DNA of 64,000 nucleotides from Escherichia coli DSM 30083 = JCM 1649 = ATCC 11775 (GCF_003697165.2 NZ_CP033092.2:2604001-2668000), one strand, 5' to 3'. Positions 43,543-54,027 are shown, counted from the first letter of the stretch. Translations and numbers: made by a program. Notes: a model not told the origin generated them from the letters alone.

Positions 43543-44331
43543 ATGGGTTTTCTTTCCGGTAAGCGCATTCTGGTAACCGGTGTTGCCAGCAAACTGTCCA
43601 TCGCCTACGGTATCGCTCAGGCGATGCACCGCGAAGGAGCTGAACTGGCATTCACCTACCAGAACGACAAACTGAAAGGCCGCGTAGAAGAATTTGCCGC
43701 TCAATTGGGTTCTGACATCGTTCTGCAGTGCGATGTTGCCGAAGATGCCAGCATCGACACCATGTTCGCTGAACTGGGGAAAGTTTGGCCGAAATTTGAC
43801 GGTTTCGTACACTCTATTGGTTTTGCACCTGGCGATCAGCTGGATGGTGACTATGTTAACGCCGTTACCCGTGAAGGCTTCAAAATTGCCCACGACATCA
43901 GCTCCTACAGCTTCGTTGCAATGGCAAAAGCTTGCCGCTCCATGCTGAATCCGGGTTCTGCCCTGCTGACCCTTTCCTACCTTGGCGCTGAGCGCGCTAT
44001 CCCGAACTACAACGTTATGGGTCTGGCAAAAGCGTCTCTGGAAGCGAACGTGCGCTATATGGCGAACGCGATGGGTCCGGAAGGTGTGCGTGTTAACGCC
44101 ATCTCTGCGGGTCCGATCCGTACTCTGGCGGCTTCCGGTATCAAAGACTTCCGCAAAATGCTGGCTCATTGCGAAGCCGTTACCCCGATTCGCCGTACCG
44201 TTACTATTGAAGATGTGGGTAATTCCGCGGCATTCCTGTGCTCCGATCTCTCTGCCGGTATCTCCGGTGAAGTGGTCCACGTTGACGGCGGTTTCAGCAT
44301 CGCTGCAATGAACGAACTCGAACTGAAATAA
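43543..44331 (+). CDS. fabI: Enoyl-ACP reductase FabI
   Basis: 262-aa NADH-dependent enoyl-[acyl-carrier-protein] reductase, the last step of fatty-acid elongation and the target of triclosan and isoniazid-like agents. SDR fold with [19 protein letters not shown] for nucleotide binding and the catalytic Tyr and Lys in [10 protein letters not shown] (Y-x6-K spacing). Residues around the triclosan site (HSIGFAPG) look wild type by eye. Essential gene. Confidence 0.98.
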
Positions 44332-44351
44332 TCGTTCTGTTGGTAAATATT

Positions 44352-44370
44352 GGGCGGCGTTCTGCCGCCC
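44352..44370 (+). terminator. Hairpin after fabI
   Basis: GGGCGGC (44352-44358) and GCCGCCC (44364-44370) form a strong 7-bp GC stem with GTTCT loop, 20 bp after the fabI stop. The T run after it is weak. Confidence 0.75.
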
Positions 44371-44475
44371 GTTATCTCTGTTATACCTTTCTGATATTTG
44401 TTATCGCCGATCCGTCTTTCTCCCCTTCCCGCCTTGCGTCAGGATAACGATTTCCTTTACGACCAAGGAGCGCCC

Positions 44476-45603
44476 ATGGAACAACGCCACATCACCGGCA
44501 AAAGCCACTGGTATCATGAAACGCAATCCAGTACTGCGGAGTATGACGTTCTGCCTCTGGTCCCGGAAGCCGCAAAGGTCAGCGATCCCTTTCTGCTCGA
44601 CGTGATCCTTGATGAAGAAACGCTGGCACCCTTCCTTTCATGGCTGGTCCCTGCGCGCGTTCTTGCAGTAGAGTTGTTCCCTGACCCGCTTACCGTGACC
44701 CGTTCACAGACCTTCACCGCTTATGAACGCTTGTCGACGGCCCTGACGGTTGCTCAGGTTTGCGGCGTCCAACGGTTATGTAACTACTATTCGGCGCGAC
44801 TTACGCCGCTCCCCGGGCCTGATTCCTCCAGGGAAAGTAATCATCGGTTGGCACAAATCACGCAATATGCCCGCCAACTGGCTAGCTCGCCTTCTATTAT
44901 CGACAACCGATCGCGCCAGCATCTGAATGACGTTGGTCTTACTGTCTGTGACTGTGTGATCATTAACCAAATCATTGGTTTTATTGGCTTTCAGGCGCGG
45001 ACAATTGCGACATTTCAGGCTTATCTCGGGCATCCAGTACGCTGGTTACCCGGGCTGGAGATACAAAACTACGCCGACGCGTCACTGTTTGCTGATGAAT
45101 CATTACGCTGGCGAAGCAGCTATGAGGTGGAAAAACTCCCTGAAGAGCACACAAAAAGTTCAACTGCAGAACTTTGCCAACTGGCCAACACACTCTCTCT
45201 CCACCCTATTTCACTTTCCCTTCTCGAAAAGTTGTTAAACAGCACACGGGTCAATACACAGCCGGGTAACCTGCTTGCGGCGTTGTTATGCGCGCGGATA
45301 AATGGCAGTCCTGCTTGTTTTGCCGCCTGTATGAATTCATCAAATGAATATAAAAAAATCAGCCCCCTTCTGCGCAAGGGCGAAAATGAAATTAACCGAT
45401 GGGCTGACCGTCATTCTGTTGAGCGCGCTACCGTTCAGGCGATACAATGGCTGACCCGAGCACCCGATCGCTTTAGCGCCGCCCAGTTCAGCCCATTACT
45501 CGAACACGAAAAATCATCAACGCAGATTATTAATCTGCTGGTATGGAGCGGGCTGTGTGGCTGGATAAATCGCTTAAAAATCGCGTTGGGTGAGACATAT
45601 TAA
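44476..45603 (+). CDS. yciW: Putative oxidoreductase YciW
   Basis: 375-aa protein with similarity to the AhpD/CMD alkylhydroperoxidase-related fold; no activity established. In K-12 it is linked to cysteine metabolism and CysB-dependent expression. The start at 44476 has AAGGAG upstream and gives the K-12 length; an in-frame ATG 26 codons earlier is unlikely. Between fabI and rnb, as in K-12. Confidence 0.9.
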   Translation: MEQRHITGKSHWYHETQSSTAEYDVLPLVPEAAKVSDPFLLDVILDEETLAPFLSWLVPARVLAVELFPDPLTVTRSQTFTAYERLSTALTVAQVCGVQRLCNYYSARLTPLPGPDSSRESNHRLAQITQYARQLASSPSIIDNRSRQHLNDVGLTVCDCVIINQIIGFIGFQARTIATFQAYLGHPVRWLPGLEIQNYADASLFADESLRWRSSYEVEKLPEEHTKSSTAELCQLANTLSLHPISLSLLEKLLNSTRVNTQPGNLLAALLCARINGSPACFAACMNSSNEYKKISPLLRKGENEINRWADRHSVERATVQAIQWLTRAPDRFSAAQFSPLLEHEKSSTQIINLLVWSGLCGWINRLKIALGETY

Positions 45604-45670
45604 CCTTGCCGCGTCAGACAGATTCGCGTAAAACTGTCAGCCGCTCCAATGGCCACCAAAATAGACAATT

Positions 45671-47605
45671 ATGTTTCAGGACAACCCGCTGCTAGCGCAG
45701 CTTAAACAGCAACTGCATTCCCAGACGCCACGCGCTGAAGGGGTGGTAAAAGCCACAGAAAAAGGCTTTGGCTTCCTGGAAGTCGACGCGCAAAAAAGTT
45801 ATTTCATTCCGCCGCCGCAGATGAAAAAAGTCATGCATGGCGACCGAATTATCGCGGTGATCCACAGTGAAAAAGAACGTGAATCCGCAGAGCCAGAAGA
45901 ACTGGTTGAACCGTTCCTGACTCGTTTCGTGGGTAAAGTTCAGGGCAAAAATGACCGTCTGGCCATCGTTCCTGATCATCCACTCTTAAAAGACGCCATT
46001 CCTTGCCGCGCAGCCCGTGGCCTGAACCACGAGTTTAAAGAAGGCGACTGGGCGGTTGCCGAAATGCGCCGTCATCCGCTGAAAGGCGATCGTTCTTTCT
46101 ATGCTGAACTGACACAATACATCACTTTTGGTGACGATCACTTTGTACCGTGGTGGGTTACCCTTGCGCGTCATAATCTGGAAAAAGAAGCACCAGACGG
46201 CGTCGCTACCGAAATGCTCGATGAAGGTCTGGTTCGTGAAGATCTGACTGCGCTGGATTTTGTCACCATCGACAGTGCCAGCACAGAAGATATGGATGAC
46301 GCCCTTTTCGCCAAGGCGTTACCGGATGGCAAACTTCAGCTGATTGTGGCGATTGCCGATCCAACCGCGTGGATTGCTGAAGGCAGCAAGCTGGACAAAG
46401 CCGCGAAAATTCGCGCATTCACCAACTATCTGCCTGGCTTCAACATCCCTATGCTGCCTCGCGAGCTTTCTGACGATCTCTGCTCACTGCGCGCCAATGA
46501 AGTCCGCCCGGTACTGGCATGCCGCATGACGTTCTCCACTGATGGCACCATTGAAGATAATATCGAATTCTTTGCCGCCACCATCGAATCCAAAGCGAAG
46601 CTGGTGTATGACCAGGTTTCTGACTGGCTGGAAAATACCGGTGACTGGCAGCCTGAAAGCGAAGCAATTGCCGAACAAGTCCGTTTGCTAGCGCAAATAT
46701 GCCAACGCCGCGGCGAGTGGCGTCATAACCACGCACTGGTGTTTAAAGATCGCCCGGATTACCGCTTTATTCTCGGTGAAAAAGGTGAAGTGCTGGATAT
46801 CGTCGCCGAGCCTCGTCGCATTGCCAACCGTATCGTCGAAGAAGCGATGATTGCCGCTAACATTTGTGCGGCCCGCGTACTGCGCGATAAGCTCGGTTTT
46901 GGCATCTATAACGTGCATATGGGCTTTGATCCGGCGAATGCCGACGCGTTGGCAGCGTTGCTGAAAACGCACGGTCTGCATGTCGATGCTGAAGAAGTGC
47001 TCACGCTGGACGGTTTCTGCAAACTGCGTCGTGAACTGGATGCGCAACCAACTGGTTTCCTCGACAGCCGCATTCGTCGCTTCCAGTCATTTGCTGAAAT
47101 TAGCACTGAACCCGGTCCTCACTTTGGCCTCGGTCTGGAAGCATACGCCACCTGGACTTCGCCGATCCGTAAATATGGCGACATGATCAACCACCGTCTG
47201 CTGAAAGCGGTTATCAAAGGCGAAACTGCGACGCGTCCACAGGATGAAATCACTGTCCAAATGGCCGAGCGTCGCCGTCTCAACCGGATGGCAGAACGTG
47301 ATGTTGGCGACTGGTTATACGCACGCTTCCTGAAAGACAAAGCCGGGACCGACACCCGTTTCGCGGCGGAAATTGTCGATATCAGCCGTGGCGGCATGCG
47401 TGTTCGTTTGGTTGATAACGGCGCTATCGCCTTTATTCCAGCACCTTTCTTACACGCTGTGCGCGATGAACTGGTTTGCAGCCAGGAAAACGGCACTGTA
47501 CAAATTAAAGGTGAAACGGCTTACAAAGTGACTGACGTTATTGACGTCACCATTGCCGAAGTCCGCATGGAAACCCGCAGCATTATTGCGCGCCCGGTCG
47601 CGTAA
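45671..47605 (+). CDS. rnb: Exoribonuclease II
   Basis: 644-aa processive 3'-to-5' exoribonuclease. Two N-terminal cold-shock domains, the RNB catalytic domain with the four-Asp metal site in DSASTEDMDDALF, and a C-terminal S1 domain (AEIVDISRGGMRVRLVDNG). Degrades single-stranded RNA. A clear terminator follows. Confidence 0.97.
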   Translation: MFQDNPLLAQLKQQLHSQTPRAEGVVKATEKGFGFLEVDAQKSYFIPPPQMKKVMHGDRIIAVIHSEKERESAEPEELVEPFLTRFVGKVQGKNDRLAIVPDHPLLKDAIPCRAARGLNHEFKEGDWAVAEMRRHPLKGDRSFYAELTQYITFGDDHFVPWWVTLARHNLEKEAPDGVATEMLDEGLVREDLTALDFVTIDSASTEDMDDALFAKALPDGKLQLIVAIADPTAWIAEGSKLDKAAKIRAFTNYLPGFNIPMLPRELSDDLCSLRANEVRPVLACRMTFSTDGTIEDNIEFFAATIESKAKLVYDQVSDWLENTGDWQPESEAIAEQVRLLAQICQRRGEWRHNHALVFKDRPDYRFILGEKGEVLDIVAEPRRIANRIVEEAMIAANICAARVLRDKLGFGIYNVHMGFDPANADALAALLKTHGLHVDAEEVLTLDGFCKLRRELDAQPTGFLDSRIRRFQSFAEISTEPGPHFGLGLEAYATWTSPIRKYGDMINHRLLKAVIKGETATRPQDEITVQMAERRRLNRMAERDVGDWLYARFLKDKAGTDTRFAAEIVDISRGGMRVRLVDNGAIAFIPAPFLHAVRDELVCSQENGTVQIKGETAYKVTDVIDVTIAEVRMETRSIIARPVA

Positions 47606-47615
47606 TCTCCTTTCA

Positions 47616-47640
47616 CGGCCCATTCCTCATGGATGGGCCG
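47616..47640 (+). terminator. rnb intrinsic terminator
   Basis: CGGCCCAT (47616-47623) and ATGGGCCG (47633-47640) form an 8-bp stem, followed by TTTATTT. It sits 11 bp after the rnb stop. Confidence 0.88.
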
Positions 47641-47838
47641 TTTATTTCCCCGCTCAACCTTCGTCATATCCCGGCAGATTTTTAACTGACTTTCGTTTGA
47701 AAACTGGCGTTTTTCCAAAACTGGATTACAAATAAATATATAAAAAAACAATGTGTTTAGCCGCCGTTAATTTCATGTAAGTCATGTTGTTCCTTTTATT
47801 TAACTGCGGACTCCGCTGTTAACCGGAGGATATGCATC

Positions 47839-49824
47839 ATGAAAACCGTTAGGGAGTCCACAACGTTGTACAACTTTCTCGGATCGCACAATCCATACTG
47901 GCGGTTGACGGAAAGCAGCGATGTTTTGCGCTTTTCTACCACCGAAATCACAGAACCCGATCGTATTTTGCAACTATCTGCCGAACAGGCTGCTCGCATC
48001 AGGGAAATGACGGTCATCACCTCCAGCCTGATGATGAGTCTGACCGTCGATGAAAGCGATCTTTCTGTGCATCTGGTAGGACGAAAAATCAATAAACGAG
48101 AATGGGGAGGCAACGCGTCTGCATGGCATGACACACCGGCGGTTGCTCGTGATTTATCACATGGGCTTTCCTTTGCTGAGCAGGTAGTTTCTGAAGCACA
48201 TTCCGCAATAGTGATTCTCGACAGCCGGGGGAATATCCAGCGCTTTAATCGGTTATGTGAAGATTACACAGGCTTGAAAGAACACGACGTCATTGGGCAA
48301 AGCGTGTTTAAACTGTTTATGAGTCGTCGTGAAGCTGCGGCATCCAGGCGCAATAACCGTGTATTTTTTCGAAGCGGCAATGCATATGAAGTCGAACTAT
48401 GGATACCAACACGTAAAGGCCAGCGGCTGTTTCTGTTTCGCAATAAATTTGTCCACAGCGGCAGTGGCAAAAACGAGATTTTTTTAATCTGTTCCGGCAC
48501 CGACATTACCGAAGAGCGCCGCGCTCAGGAGCGACTGCGTATTCTGGCAAATACCGACAGTATCACCGGACTGCCGAATCGTAACGCGATGCAGGAGTTA
48601 ATCGATCACGCTATTAATCAGGCAGATAACAATAAAGTTGGGGTTGTGTATCTTGATTTGGATAATTTTAAAAAGGTCAACGACGCCTATGGGCATTTGT
48701 TTGGTGACCAGTTATTACGCGACGTGTCATTGGCTATTTTAAGCTGTCTCGAACATGACCAGGTGTTGGCGCGTCCAGGTGGCGATGAGTTTCTGGTACT
48801 GGCATCCAATACCTCACAAAGCGCGCTGGAAGCATTGGCATCACGAATTTTGACCCGCTTACGACTCCCCTTTCGCATTGGTTTAATTGAAGTTTATACC
48901 AGCTGTTCAGTAGGTATTTCACTCTCTCCCGAACATGGTTCGGACAGCGCGGCTATTATTCGTCACGCCGACACAGCAATGTACACAGCGAAGGAAGGCG
49001 GACGAGGACAATTTTGCGTTTTTACCCCAGAAATGAATCAGCGGGTATTTGAATATCTCTGGCTGGATACCAACTTGCGTAAAGCACTGGAAAACGATCA
49101 GTTGGTTATTCACTATCAACCGAAAATCACCTGGCGTGGCGAAGTGCGCAGTCTGGAAGCACTAGTACGTTGGCAGTCACCTGAACGTGGGTTGATTCCA
49201 CCGTTGGACTTCATTTCCTACGCCGAAGAATCAGGGCTAATTGTGCCTTTAGGCCGTTGGGTGATTCTCGATGTCGTACGCCAGGTAGCGAAGTGGCGGG
49301 ATAAAGGCATTAACCTGCGAGTGGCGGTAAATATTTCTGCACGTCAGCTCGCCGATCAAACCATTTTCACCGCCCTGAAACAGGTTCTCCAGGAACTCAA
49401 TTTTGAATACTGCCCTATAGATGTTGAACTGACGGAGAGCTGCCTGATTGAGAATGATGAACTGGCACTGTCTGTTATTCAACAATTTAGCCGATTAGGT
49501 GCGCAAGTTCATCTGGACGATTTTGGTACCGGCTACTCTTCACTTTCGCAACTGGCGCGCTTTCCGATCGATGCCATCAAACTTGACCAGGTTTTTGTTC
49601 GGGATATTCACAAACAGCCTGTCTCGCAATCACTGGTCCGGGCGATCGTCGCTGTGGCCCAGGCATTGAATCTTCAGGTGATCGCCGAAGGTGTAGAAAG
49701 TGCAAAGGAAGATGCTTTTTTAACCAAGAACGGGATCAATGAGCGACAAGGATTTTTGTTTGCCAAACCGATGCCCGCCGTTGCCTTCGAACGCTGGTAT
49801 AAACGCTACCTGAAGCGCACATAA
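47839..49824 (+). CDS. pdeR: Cyclic-di-GMP phosphodiesterase PdeR (Gmr)
   Basis: 661-aa PAS-GGDEF-EAL protein that breaks down c-di-GMP and, by binding DgcM and MlrA, acts as a trigger enzyme for curli control through csgD. PAS domain about residues 115-230; GGDEF motif intact in RPGGDEFLVLAS (about residue 315); EAL motif in SLEALVRWQ and the DDFGTGYSS loop for metal binding. Originally named as a modulator of RNase II, encoded just upstream. Confidence 0.96.
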   Translation: MKTVRESTTLYNFLGSHNPYWRLTESSDVLRFSTTEITEPDRILQLSAEQAARIREMTVITSSLMMSLTVDESDLSVHLVGRKINKREWGGNASAWHDTPAVARDLSHGLSFAEQVVSEAHSAIVILDSRGNIQRFNRLCEDYTGLKEHDVIGQSVFKLFMSRREAAASRRNNRVFFRSGNAYEVELWIPTRKGQRLFLFRNKFVHSGSGKNEIFLICSGTDITEERRAQERLRILANTDSITGLPNRNAMQELIDHAINQADNNKVGVVYLDLDNFKKVNDAYGHLFGDQLLRDVSLAILSCLEHDQVLARPGGDEFLVLASNTSQSALEALASRILTRLRLPFRIGLIEVYTSCSVGISLSPEHGSDSAAIIRHADTAMYTAKEGGRGQFCVFTPEMNQRVFEYLWLDTNLRKALENDQLVIHYQPKITWRGEVRSLEALVRWQSPERGLIPPLDFISYAEESGLIVPLGRWVILDVVRQVAKWRDKGINLRVAVNISARQLADQTIFTALKQVLQELNFEYCPIDVELTESCLIENDELALSVIQQFSRLGAQVHLDDFGTGYSSLSQLARFPIDAIKLDQVFVRDIHKQPVSQSLVRAIVAVAQALNLQVIAEGVESAKEDAFLTKNGINERQGFLFAKPMPAVAFERWYKRYLKRT

Positions 49825-49971
49825 GTAGATGAATATATATACTTAGCGCTATATTCCGTCATTATATATCGTATTCCCGGATGATAATTAGCCGTTGCTG
49901 TTAAACACTTCTCTTTTAGCGGCAATTTTTGCATTATTCATTTTTCCCCTTTTGCTATAAGGATGTCCTTG

Positions 49972-50145
49972 ATGTCTGAATTTGATGCCCAGCGCGTTGC
50001 CGAACGTATTGATATTGTGTTAGATATCCTTGTGGCAGGCGATTACCACTCTGCGATCCATAATCTCGAGATACTTAAAGCAGAACTCTTGCGCCAGGTT
50101 GCTGAATCTACGCCAGACATCCCGAAGGCACCGTGGGAGATCTAA
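49972..50145 (+). CDS. yciZ: Small protein YciZ
   Basis: 57-aa protein ([20 protein letters not shown] at the start), amphipathic helices, DUF2525-type, function unknown. AAGGATG is upstream; I use the ATG at 49972, which gives the K-12 length, rather than 49963. Confidence 0.85.
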
Positions 50146-50234
50146 CAATCGTGCCTTCAGGTTTTCCTATTTGAGGATGCCCGGCGCGTCAGTATTTTTT
50201 TATTTAGTATTATAACGTTATAAGAATTACAGCG

Positions 50235-50984
50235 ATGAATTCCCGACAACAAACTATTCTACAGATGGTCATTGACCAGGGTCAGGTTAGCGTAACCGAT
50301 CTGGCAAAAGCCACTGGAGTTTCTGAAGTTACCATTCGCCAGGATCTCAACACCCTCGAAAAACTGAGTTACCTCCGACGTGCACATGGTTTTGCAGTTT
50401 CGCTTGATAGTGATGATGTCGAAACCCGTATGATGAGCAACTATACGCTGAAGCGTGAACTCGCCGAGTTTGCCGCGTCACTGGTTCAACCGGGCGAAAC
50501 CATCTTTATCGAAAATGGTAGCAGCAATGCCCTGCTCGCCAGGACTCTGGGCGAGCAGAAGAAAAATGTCACTATCATCACGGTCAGCAGCTACATCGCG
50601 CATTTGCTGAAAGACGCGCCTTGTGAAGTCATTTTGCTCGGTGGCGTGTACCAGAAAAAAAGCGAAAGTATGGTTGGCCCTTTGACACGCCAGTGCATCC
50701 AACAGGTGCATTTCAGCAAAGCATTTATTGGTATTGATGGCTGGCAACCTGAAACTGGGTTTACCGGTCGCGATATGATGCGTACCGATGTGGTCAATGC
50801 CGTGCTGGAAAAAGAGTGCGAGGCGATAGTCCTGACTGACAGCTCGAAATTTGGTGCTGTACATTCATACTCCATCGGCCCCGTTGAGCGATTCAATCGT
50901 GTGATTACCGATTCGAAAATACGCGCCAGCGATCTGATGCATCTTGAACAAAGTAAACTCACCGTTCACGTCGTTGACATTTAA
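50235..50984 (+). CDS. yciT: DeoR-family transcriptional regulator YciT
   Basis: 249-aa DeoR-type regulator. HTH in ILQMVIDQGQVSVTDLAKAT and SEVTIRQDLNTLEK near the N-terminus; the C-terminal sugar-phosphate sensor domain carries the family's LTDSSKFG motif. In K-12 it is implicated in osmotic control. Just upstream of osmB. Confidence 0.93.
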   Translation: MNSRQQTILQMVIDQGQVSVTDLAKATGVSEVTIRQDLNTLEKLSYLRRAHGFAVSLDSDDVETRMMSNYTLKRELAEFAASLVQPGETIFIENGSSNALLARTLGEQKKNVTIITVSSYIAHLLKDAPCEVILLGGVYQKKSESMVGPLTRQCIQQVHFSKAFIGIDGWQPETGFTGRDMMRTDVVNAVLEKECEAIVLTDSSKFGAVHSYSIGPVERFNRVITDSKIRASDLMHLEQSKLTVHVVDI

Positions 50985-51000
50985 CCATTTCCCTTCTCTA

Positions 51001-51030
51001 CGGATGATTTGCAGTTTGGCAAATCATCCG
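51001..51030 (+). terminator. Perfect 12-bp inverted repeat after yciT
   Basis: CGGATGATTTGC and GCAAATCATCCG flank the loop AGTTTG. The stem is perfect but no U tract follows, so it may be an mRNA-end stabiliser or weak terminator rather than a classical one. Confidence 0.6.
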
Positions 51031-51252
51031 CTCTAAGATGATTCCTGGTTGATAATTAAGACTATTTACCTGTTATTAACACTCTCAAGATATAAAATTA
51101 TTATCAGCGATATAACAGGAAGTCATTATCACCTGCGTGATATAACCCTGCGCGCGAGCGGATTTCACGGAATAATTTCACCAGGCTTATTCTTAGCTAT
51201 TATAGTTATAGAGAGCTTACTTCCGTGAATCATAAATTCAGGAGAGAGTATT

Positions 51253-51471
51253 ATGTTTGTAACGAGCAAAAAAATGACCGCGGCTGTTCTGGCAATTACC
51301 CTGGCAATGTCTCTGAGTGCCTGTTCTAACTGGTCTAAACGGGACCGCAACACCGCAATCGGCGCAGGTGCAGGGGCATTAGGCGGTGCAGTACTGACCG
51401 ATGGCAGTACGTTGGGTACATTAGGTGGTGCAGCCGTCGGTGGTGTTATTGGTCACCAGGTCGGTAAATAA
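51253..51471 (+). CDS. osmB: Osmotically inducible lipoprotein OsmB
   Basis: 72-aa lipoprotein. Signal with lipobox LSAC (MSLSACSNW), then a glycine-zipper domain (IGAGAGALGGAVL, LGTLGGAAVGGVIGHQ) that forms a membrane hairpin. Induced by high osmolarity, stationary phase (RpoS) and the Rcs system in K-12; the 268-bp upstream region here is AT-rich and would hold those promoters. Confidence 0.96.
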   Translation: MFVTSKKMTAAVLAITLAMSLSACSNWSKRDRNTAIGAGAGALGGAVLTDGSTLGTLGGAAVGGVIGHQVGK

Positions 51472-51565
51472 TCGTAAATAAATGTCGATTATCGACTCGC
51501 AATTATAATACGCTTGATTCTGTTCAGTACGAAATAACTGAATAATACACACAGTAAAATATTCG

Positions 51566-51591
51566 AAAGCCACGGATATATCCGTGGCTTT
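51566..51591. terminator. Bidirectional osmB/yciH terminator, perfect 26-bp palindrome
   Basis: AAAGCCACGGATA joins TATCCGTGGCTTT without interruption. A/T ends give U runs on both strands. It lies between the convergent osmB and yciH stops. Confidence 0.9.
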
Positions 51592-51596
51592 TTATG

Positions 51597-51923
51597 TTAG
51601 CCGCCTGCGAGTTTTACCTTCATCCCTTTCGCTTCAAGCAGTGATTTTAATAAATCACGCTTATCGCCCTGGATTTCAATAATTCCATCTTTAACTGCTC
51701 CGCCGCAGCCGCATTTTTTCTTCAGTTCCGCTGCCAGTTTCGTCAGTTCGGCATCATCGAGAGCGACACCGGTAATCAGGCAAACGCCCTTACCTTTACG
51801 TCCACTGGTCTGACGCTGAATACGCACCACACCGTCGCCTTTAGGGCGTACAGGGGCCGCTTTTGGCTCATCAATACGTCCGGTTTCCGTTGAGTAGACC
51901 AGACGGCTGTTGGAATCACTCAT
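51597..51923 (-). CDS. yciH: SUI1/eIF1-family translation factor YciH
   Basis: 108-aa bacterial homologue of eukaryotic initiation factor 1 (SUI1 domain: KGVCLITGVALDDAELTKLA, KKCGCGGAVKDGIIEIQG). It is reported to bind the 30S subunit and reduce aberrant initiation under stress. Its ATG overlaps the pyrF stop, so the two are coupled. Confidence 0.94.
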   Translation of the reverse strand: MSDSNSRLVYSTETGRIDEPKAAPVRPKGDGVVRIQRQTSGRKGKGVCLITGVALDDAELTKLAAELKKKCGCGGAVKDGIIEIQGDKRDLLKSLLEAKGMKVKLAGG

Positions 51924-52660
51924 CATGCACTCCGCTGTAAAGAGGCGTTGATCGCTTTCAGCGTCTGCGCTGGATCTACCGATTGCGTTACCGGGCGACC
52001 AATCACCATATAATCAACACCAGCCGCCAACGCCTGTTCTGGCGTCATAATGCGGCGCTGGTCACCAGCATCACTCCCCTGCGGACGAATGCCCGGCGTA
52101 ACCAGTTTGAACTCCTGACCGAATACCTGTTTAAAGCGCACAGCTTCCTGAGCAGAACACACCACACCATCAAGGCCACATTTTTGCGTCAGTGCCGCCA
52201 GACGTTCTGCATAATCTGCAGGTGACAGTGTCACGCCAAGATCGGCCAGGTCGCTGGCTTCCATGCTGGTCAACACTGTCACAGCAATCAAAAGCGGTGC
52301 ATCTTTGCCAAACGGAACCAGTGCCTCACGCGCTGCGGTCATCATACGCGCCCCACCGGAGGCATGAACATTCACCATCCACACGCCTAAGTCAGCCGCA
52401 GCAGCGACAGCGTGCGCTGCAGTGTTGGGAATATCGTGGAATTTCAGGTCAAGAAAGATATCAAAACCACGCTGTTGAAGTTCGCGCACAAACTGTGGCC
52501 CAAACAATGTAAACATCTCTTTGCCGACCTTCAGACGACAATCGCGTGGGTCGATCTTGTCGACAAAGGCCATCGCGGCATCGCGATTATGATAATCAAG
52601 GGCAACAACTACAGGAGAATTCGTAACAGCGCGGGAAGAAGATGAAGCAGTTAACGTCAT
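51923..52660 (-). CDS. pyrF: Orotidine 5'-phosphate decarboxylase
   Basis: 245-aa TIM-barrel enzyme for the last step of UMP synthesis. The catalytic Lys/Asp array is in DIFLDLKFHDIPNT (D-x-K-x-x-D). The start at 52660 gives the K-12 length and excludes 20 weak upstream codons. Coupled to yciH downstream. Confidence 0.97.
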   Translation of the reverse strand: MTLTASSSSRAVTNSPVVVALDYHNRDAAMAFVDKIDPRDCRLKVGKEMFTLFGPQFVRELQQRGFDIFLDLKFHDIPNTAAHAVAAAADLGVWMVNVHASGGARMMTAAREALVPFGKDAPLLIAVTVLTSMEASDLADLGVTLSPADYAERLAALTQKCGLDGVVCSAQEAVRFKQVFGQEFKLVTPGIRPQGSDAGDQRRIMTPEQALAAGVDYMVIGRPVTQSVDPAQTLKAINASLQRSA

Positions 52661-52851
52661 GACCAGACCTTCTTGATGATGGGCACCGGAAGTGGCGCGA
52701 AACAGGTAAACGGCGAGCATTCTACCCGTGGAAATAAAAAATTAACAGTTGCGATTTCTCCTCTGGCAGGCTTTTCCGCGCCGTCGGTGCCGGAGCACAA
52801 TAGAACATCAATAATTAGTATGTTGTAACTAAAGTCGGATTTTTTTAAAAA

Positions 52852-54021
52852 TTACAGGCCATCAAGACCGCGAATTGGTTTAATGGTTGACCAGGCCCGA
52901 CAAGACGGACAATGCCAGTAGAGGGTGTATGCGGTAAAACCACATTTCTGGCAGCGATAACGGGGCTTACTACCTACCTTCTCGCCAACCATGTCACGCA
53001 GCACCATCAGACTCTCTTTGGCACGCCCTTCTTCTGCTTCATTTAAGTGGTAATCCATTAACTTATGGAACACACGCATGGTCGGATGACGCTGAAGCTG
53101 GCGAGTAATATAGACCTGTGCGGCCTCACTACCGTCGCGCGCTTCGATGATATCCGCAAGCATCAATTCAGCATCGGCACCGGTGTTCTCTTCCACCGCG
53201 CGCTGCAGGAATTCTGCCCATTCGGCAGTTTTACCCAACTGCTGATAGCATGTTTGCAGCATTTCCAGCGTTTCGCTGACCAGTTCTCTGTCCTGGGATA
53301 TGACACGTTGCAAACTTTCGACGGCTTTGGCGTATTCTCCTTTCGCCATAAACACGCGTCCCATCATGATGGATACGCGGGCGCTGTTTTTATCTGCCGC
53401 CGCACCTTTTTTTAGCAAAGTCATGGCACGATCGAGATCGTCGCTGGCCATATGCTGCAGAGCTAACTCACAGTAGAAATGGGCAATTTCGACGCGCTGT
53501 TTATCTTTACCCAGCTTCACCAGGCGTTCGGCAACATCAATTGCTTTCTGCCACTCGCTGGTAGCCTGGTAAATTTGTAGCAGTTGTTGCAGCGCGCCAA
53601 TGCGGAAGTCAGTTTCATCGGTCAGCTGATTGAACATGTCTTCCGCGCGGTCGTATAACCCGGCAGCCATGTAATCACGCCCCAATTGTTGAATCGCCAA
53701 AAGCCGCTGTTCATAGGTCAGCGAGGCGCTTTCCATTAGGGTCTGATGGATGCGAATAGCGCGATCAACTTCGCCACGCGAACGGAACAGGTTTCCGAGC
53801 GTAAGGTGGGCTTCAACGGTACCTGTATCCTCTTTAAGCATATCGAGAAACAGGTCTACCGCTTTATCCTGTTGATTACTAAGCAGGAAGTTAACCCCCG
53901 CTACGTAATCACGCGACAAGCGGTTGGCTTCATCTTGCTTGTTTTGTTGCGCACTTCTGCGGCCCATATACCAGCCATAGGCAGCGGCTACAGGCAAAAG
54001 CAGAAACAACAACTCCAGCAT
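52852..54021 (-). CDS. lapB: Lipopolysaccharide assembly regulator LapB
   Basis: 389-aa inner-membrane protein: one N-terminal membrane anchor (MLELLFLLLPVAAAYGWYMG), about nine TPR repeats, and a C-terminal rubredoxin-type zinc-binding domain with two Cys pairs (YRCQKCGF and HCPSCRAW). It presents LpxC to FtsH for degradation and helps couple LPS synthesis to transport. Essential or nearly so. Six bases after lapA. Confidence 0.96.
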   Translation of the reverse strand: MLELLFLLLPVAAAYGWYMGRRSAQQNKQDEANRLSRDYVAGVNFLLSNQQDKAVDLFLDMLKEDTGTVEAHLTLGNLFRSRGEVDRAIRIHQTLMESASLTYEQRLLAIQQLGRDYMAAGLYDRAEDMFNQLTDETDFRIGALQQLLQIYQATSEWQKAIDVAERLVKLGKDKQRVEIAHFYCELALQHMASDDLDRAMTLLKKGAAADKNSARVSIMMGRVFMAKGEYAKAVESLQRVISQDRELVSETLEMLQTCYQQLGKTAEWAEFLQRAVEENTGADAELMLADIIEARDGSEAAQVYITRQLQRHPTMRVFHKLMDYHLNEAEEGRAKESLMVLRDMVGEKVGSKPRYRCQKCGFTAYTLYWHCPSCRAWSTIKPIRGLDGL

Positions 54022-54027
54022 AGAAAG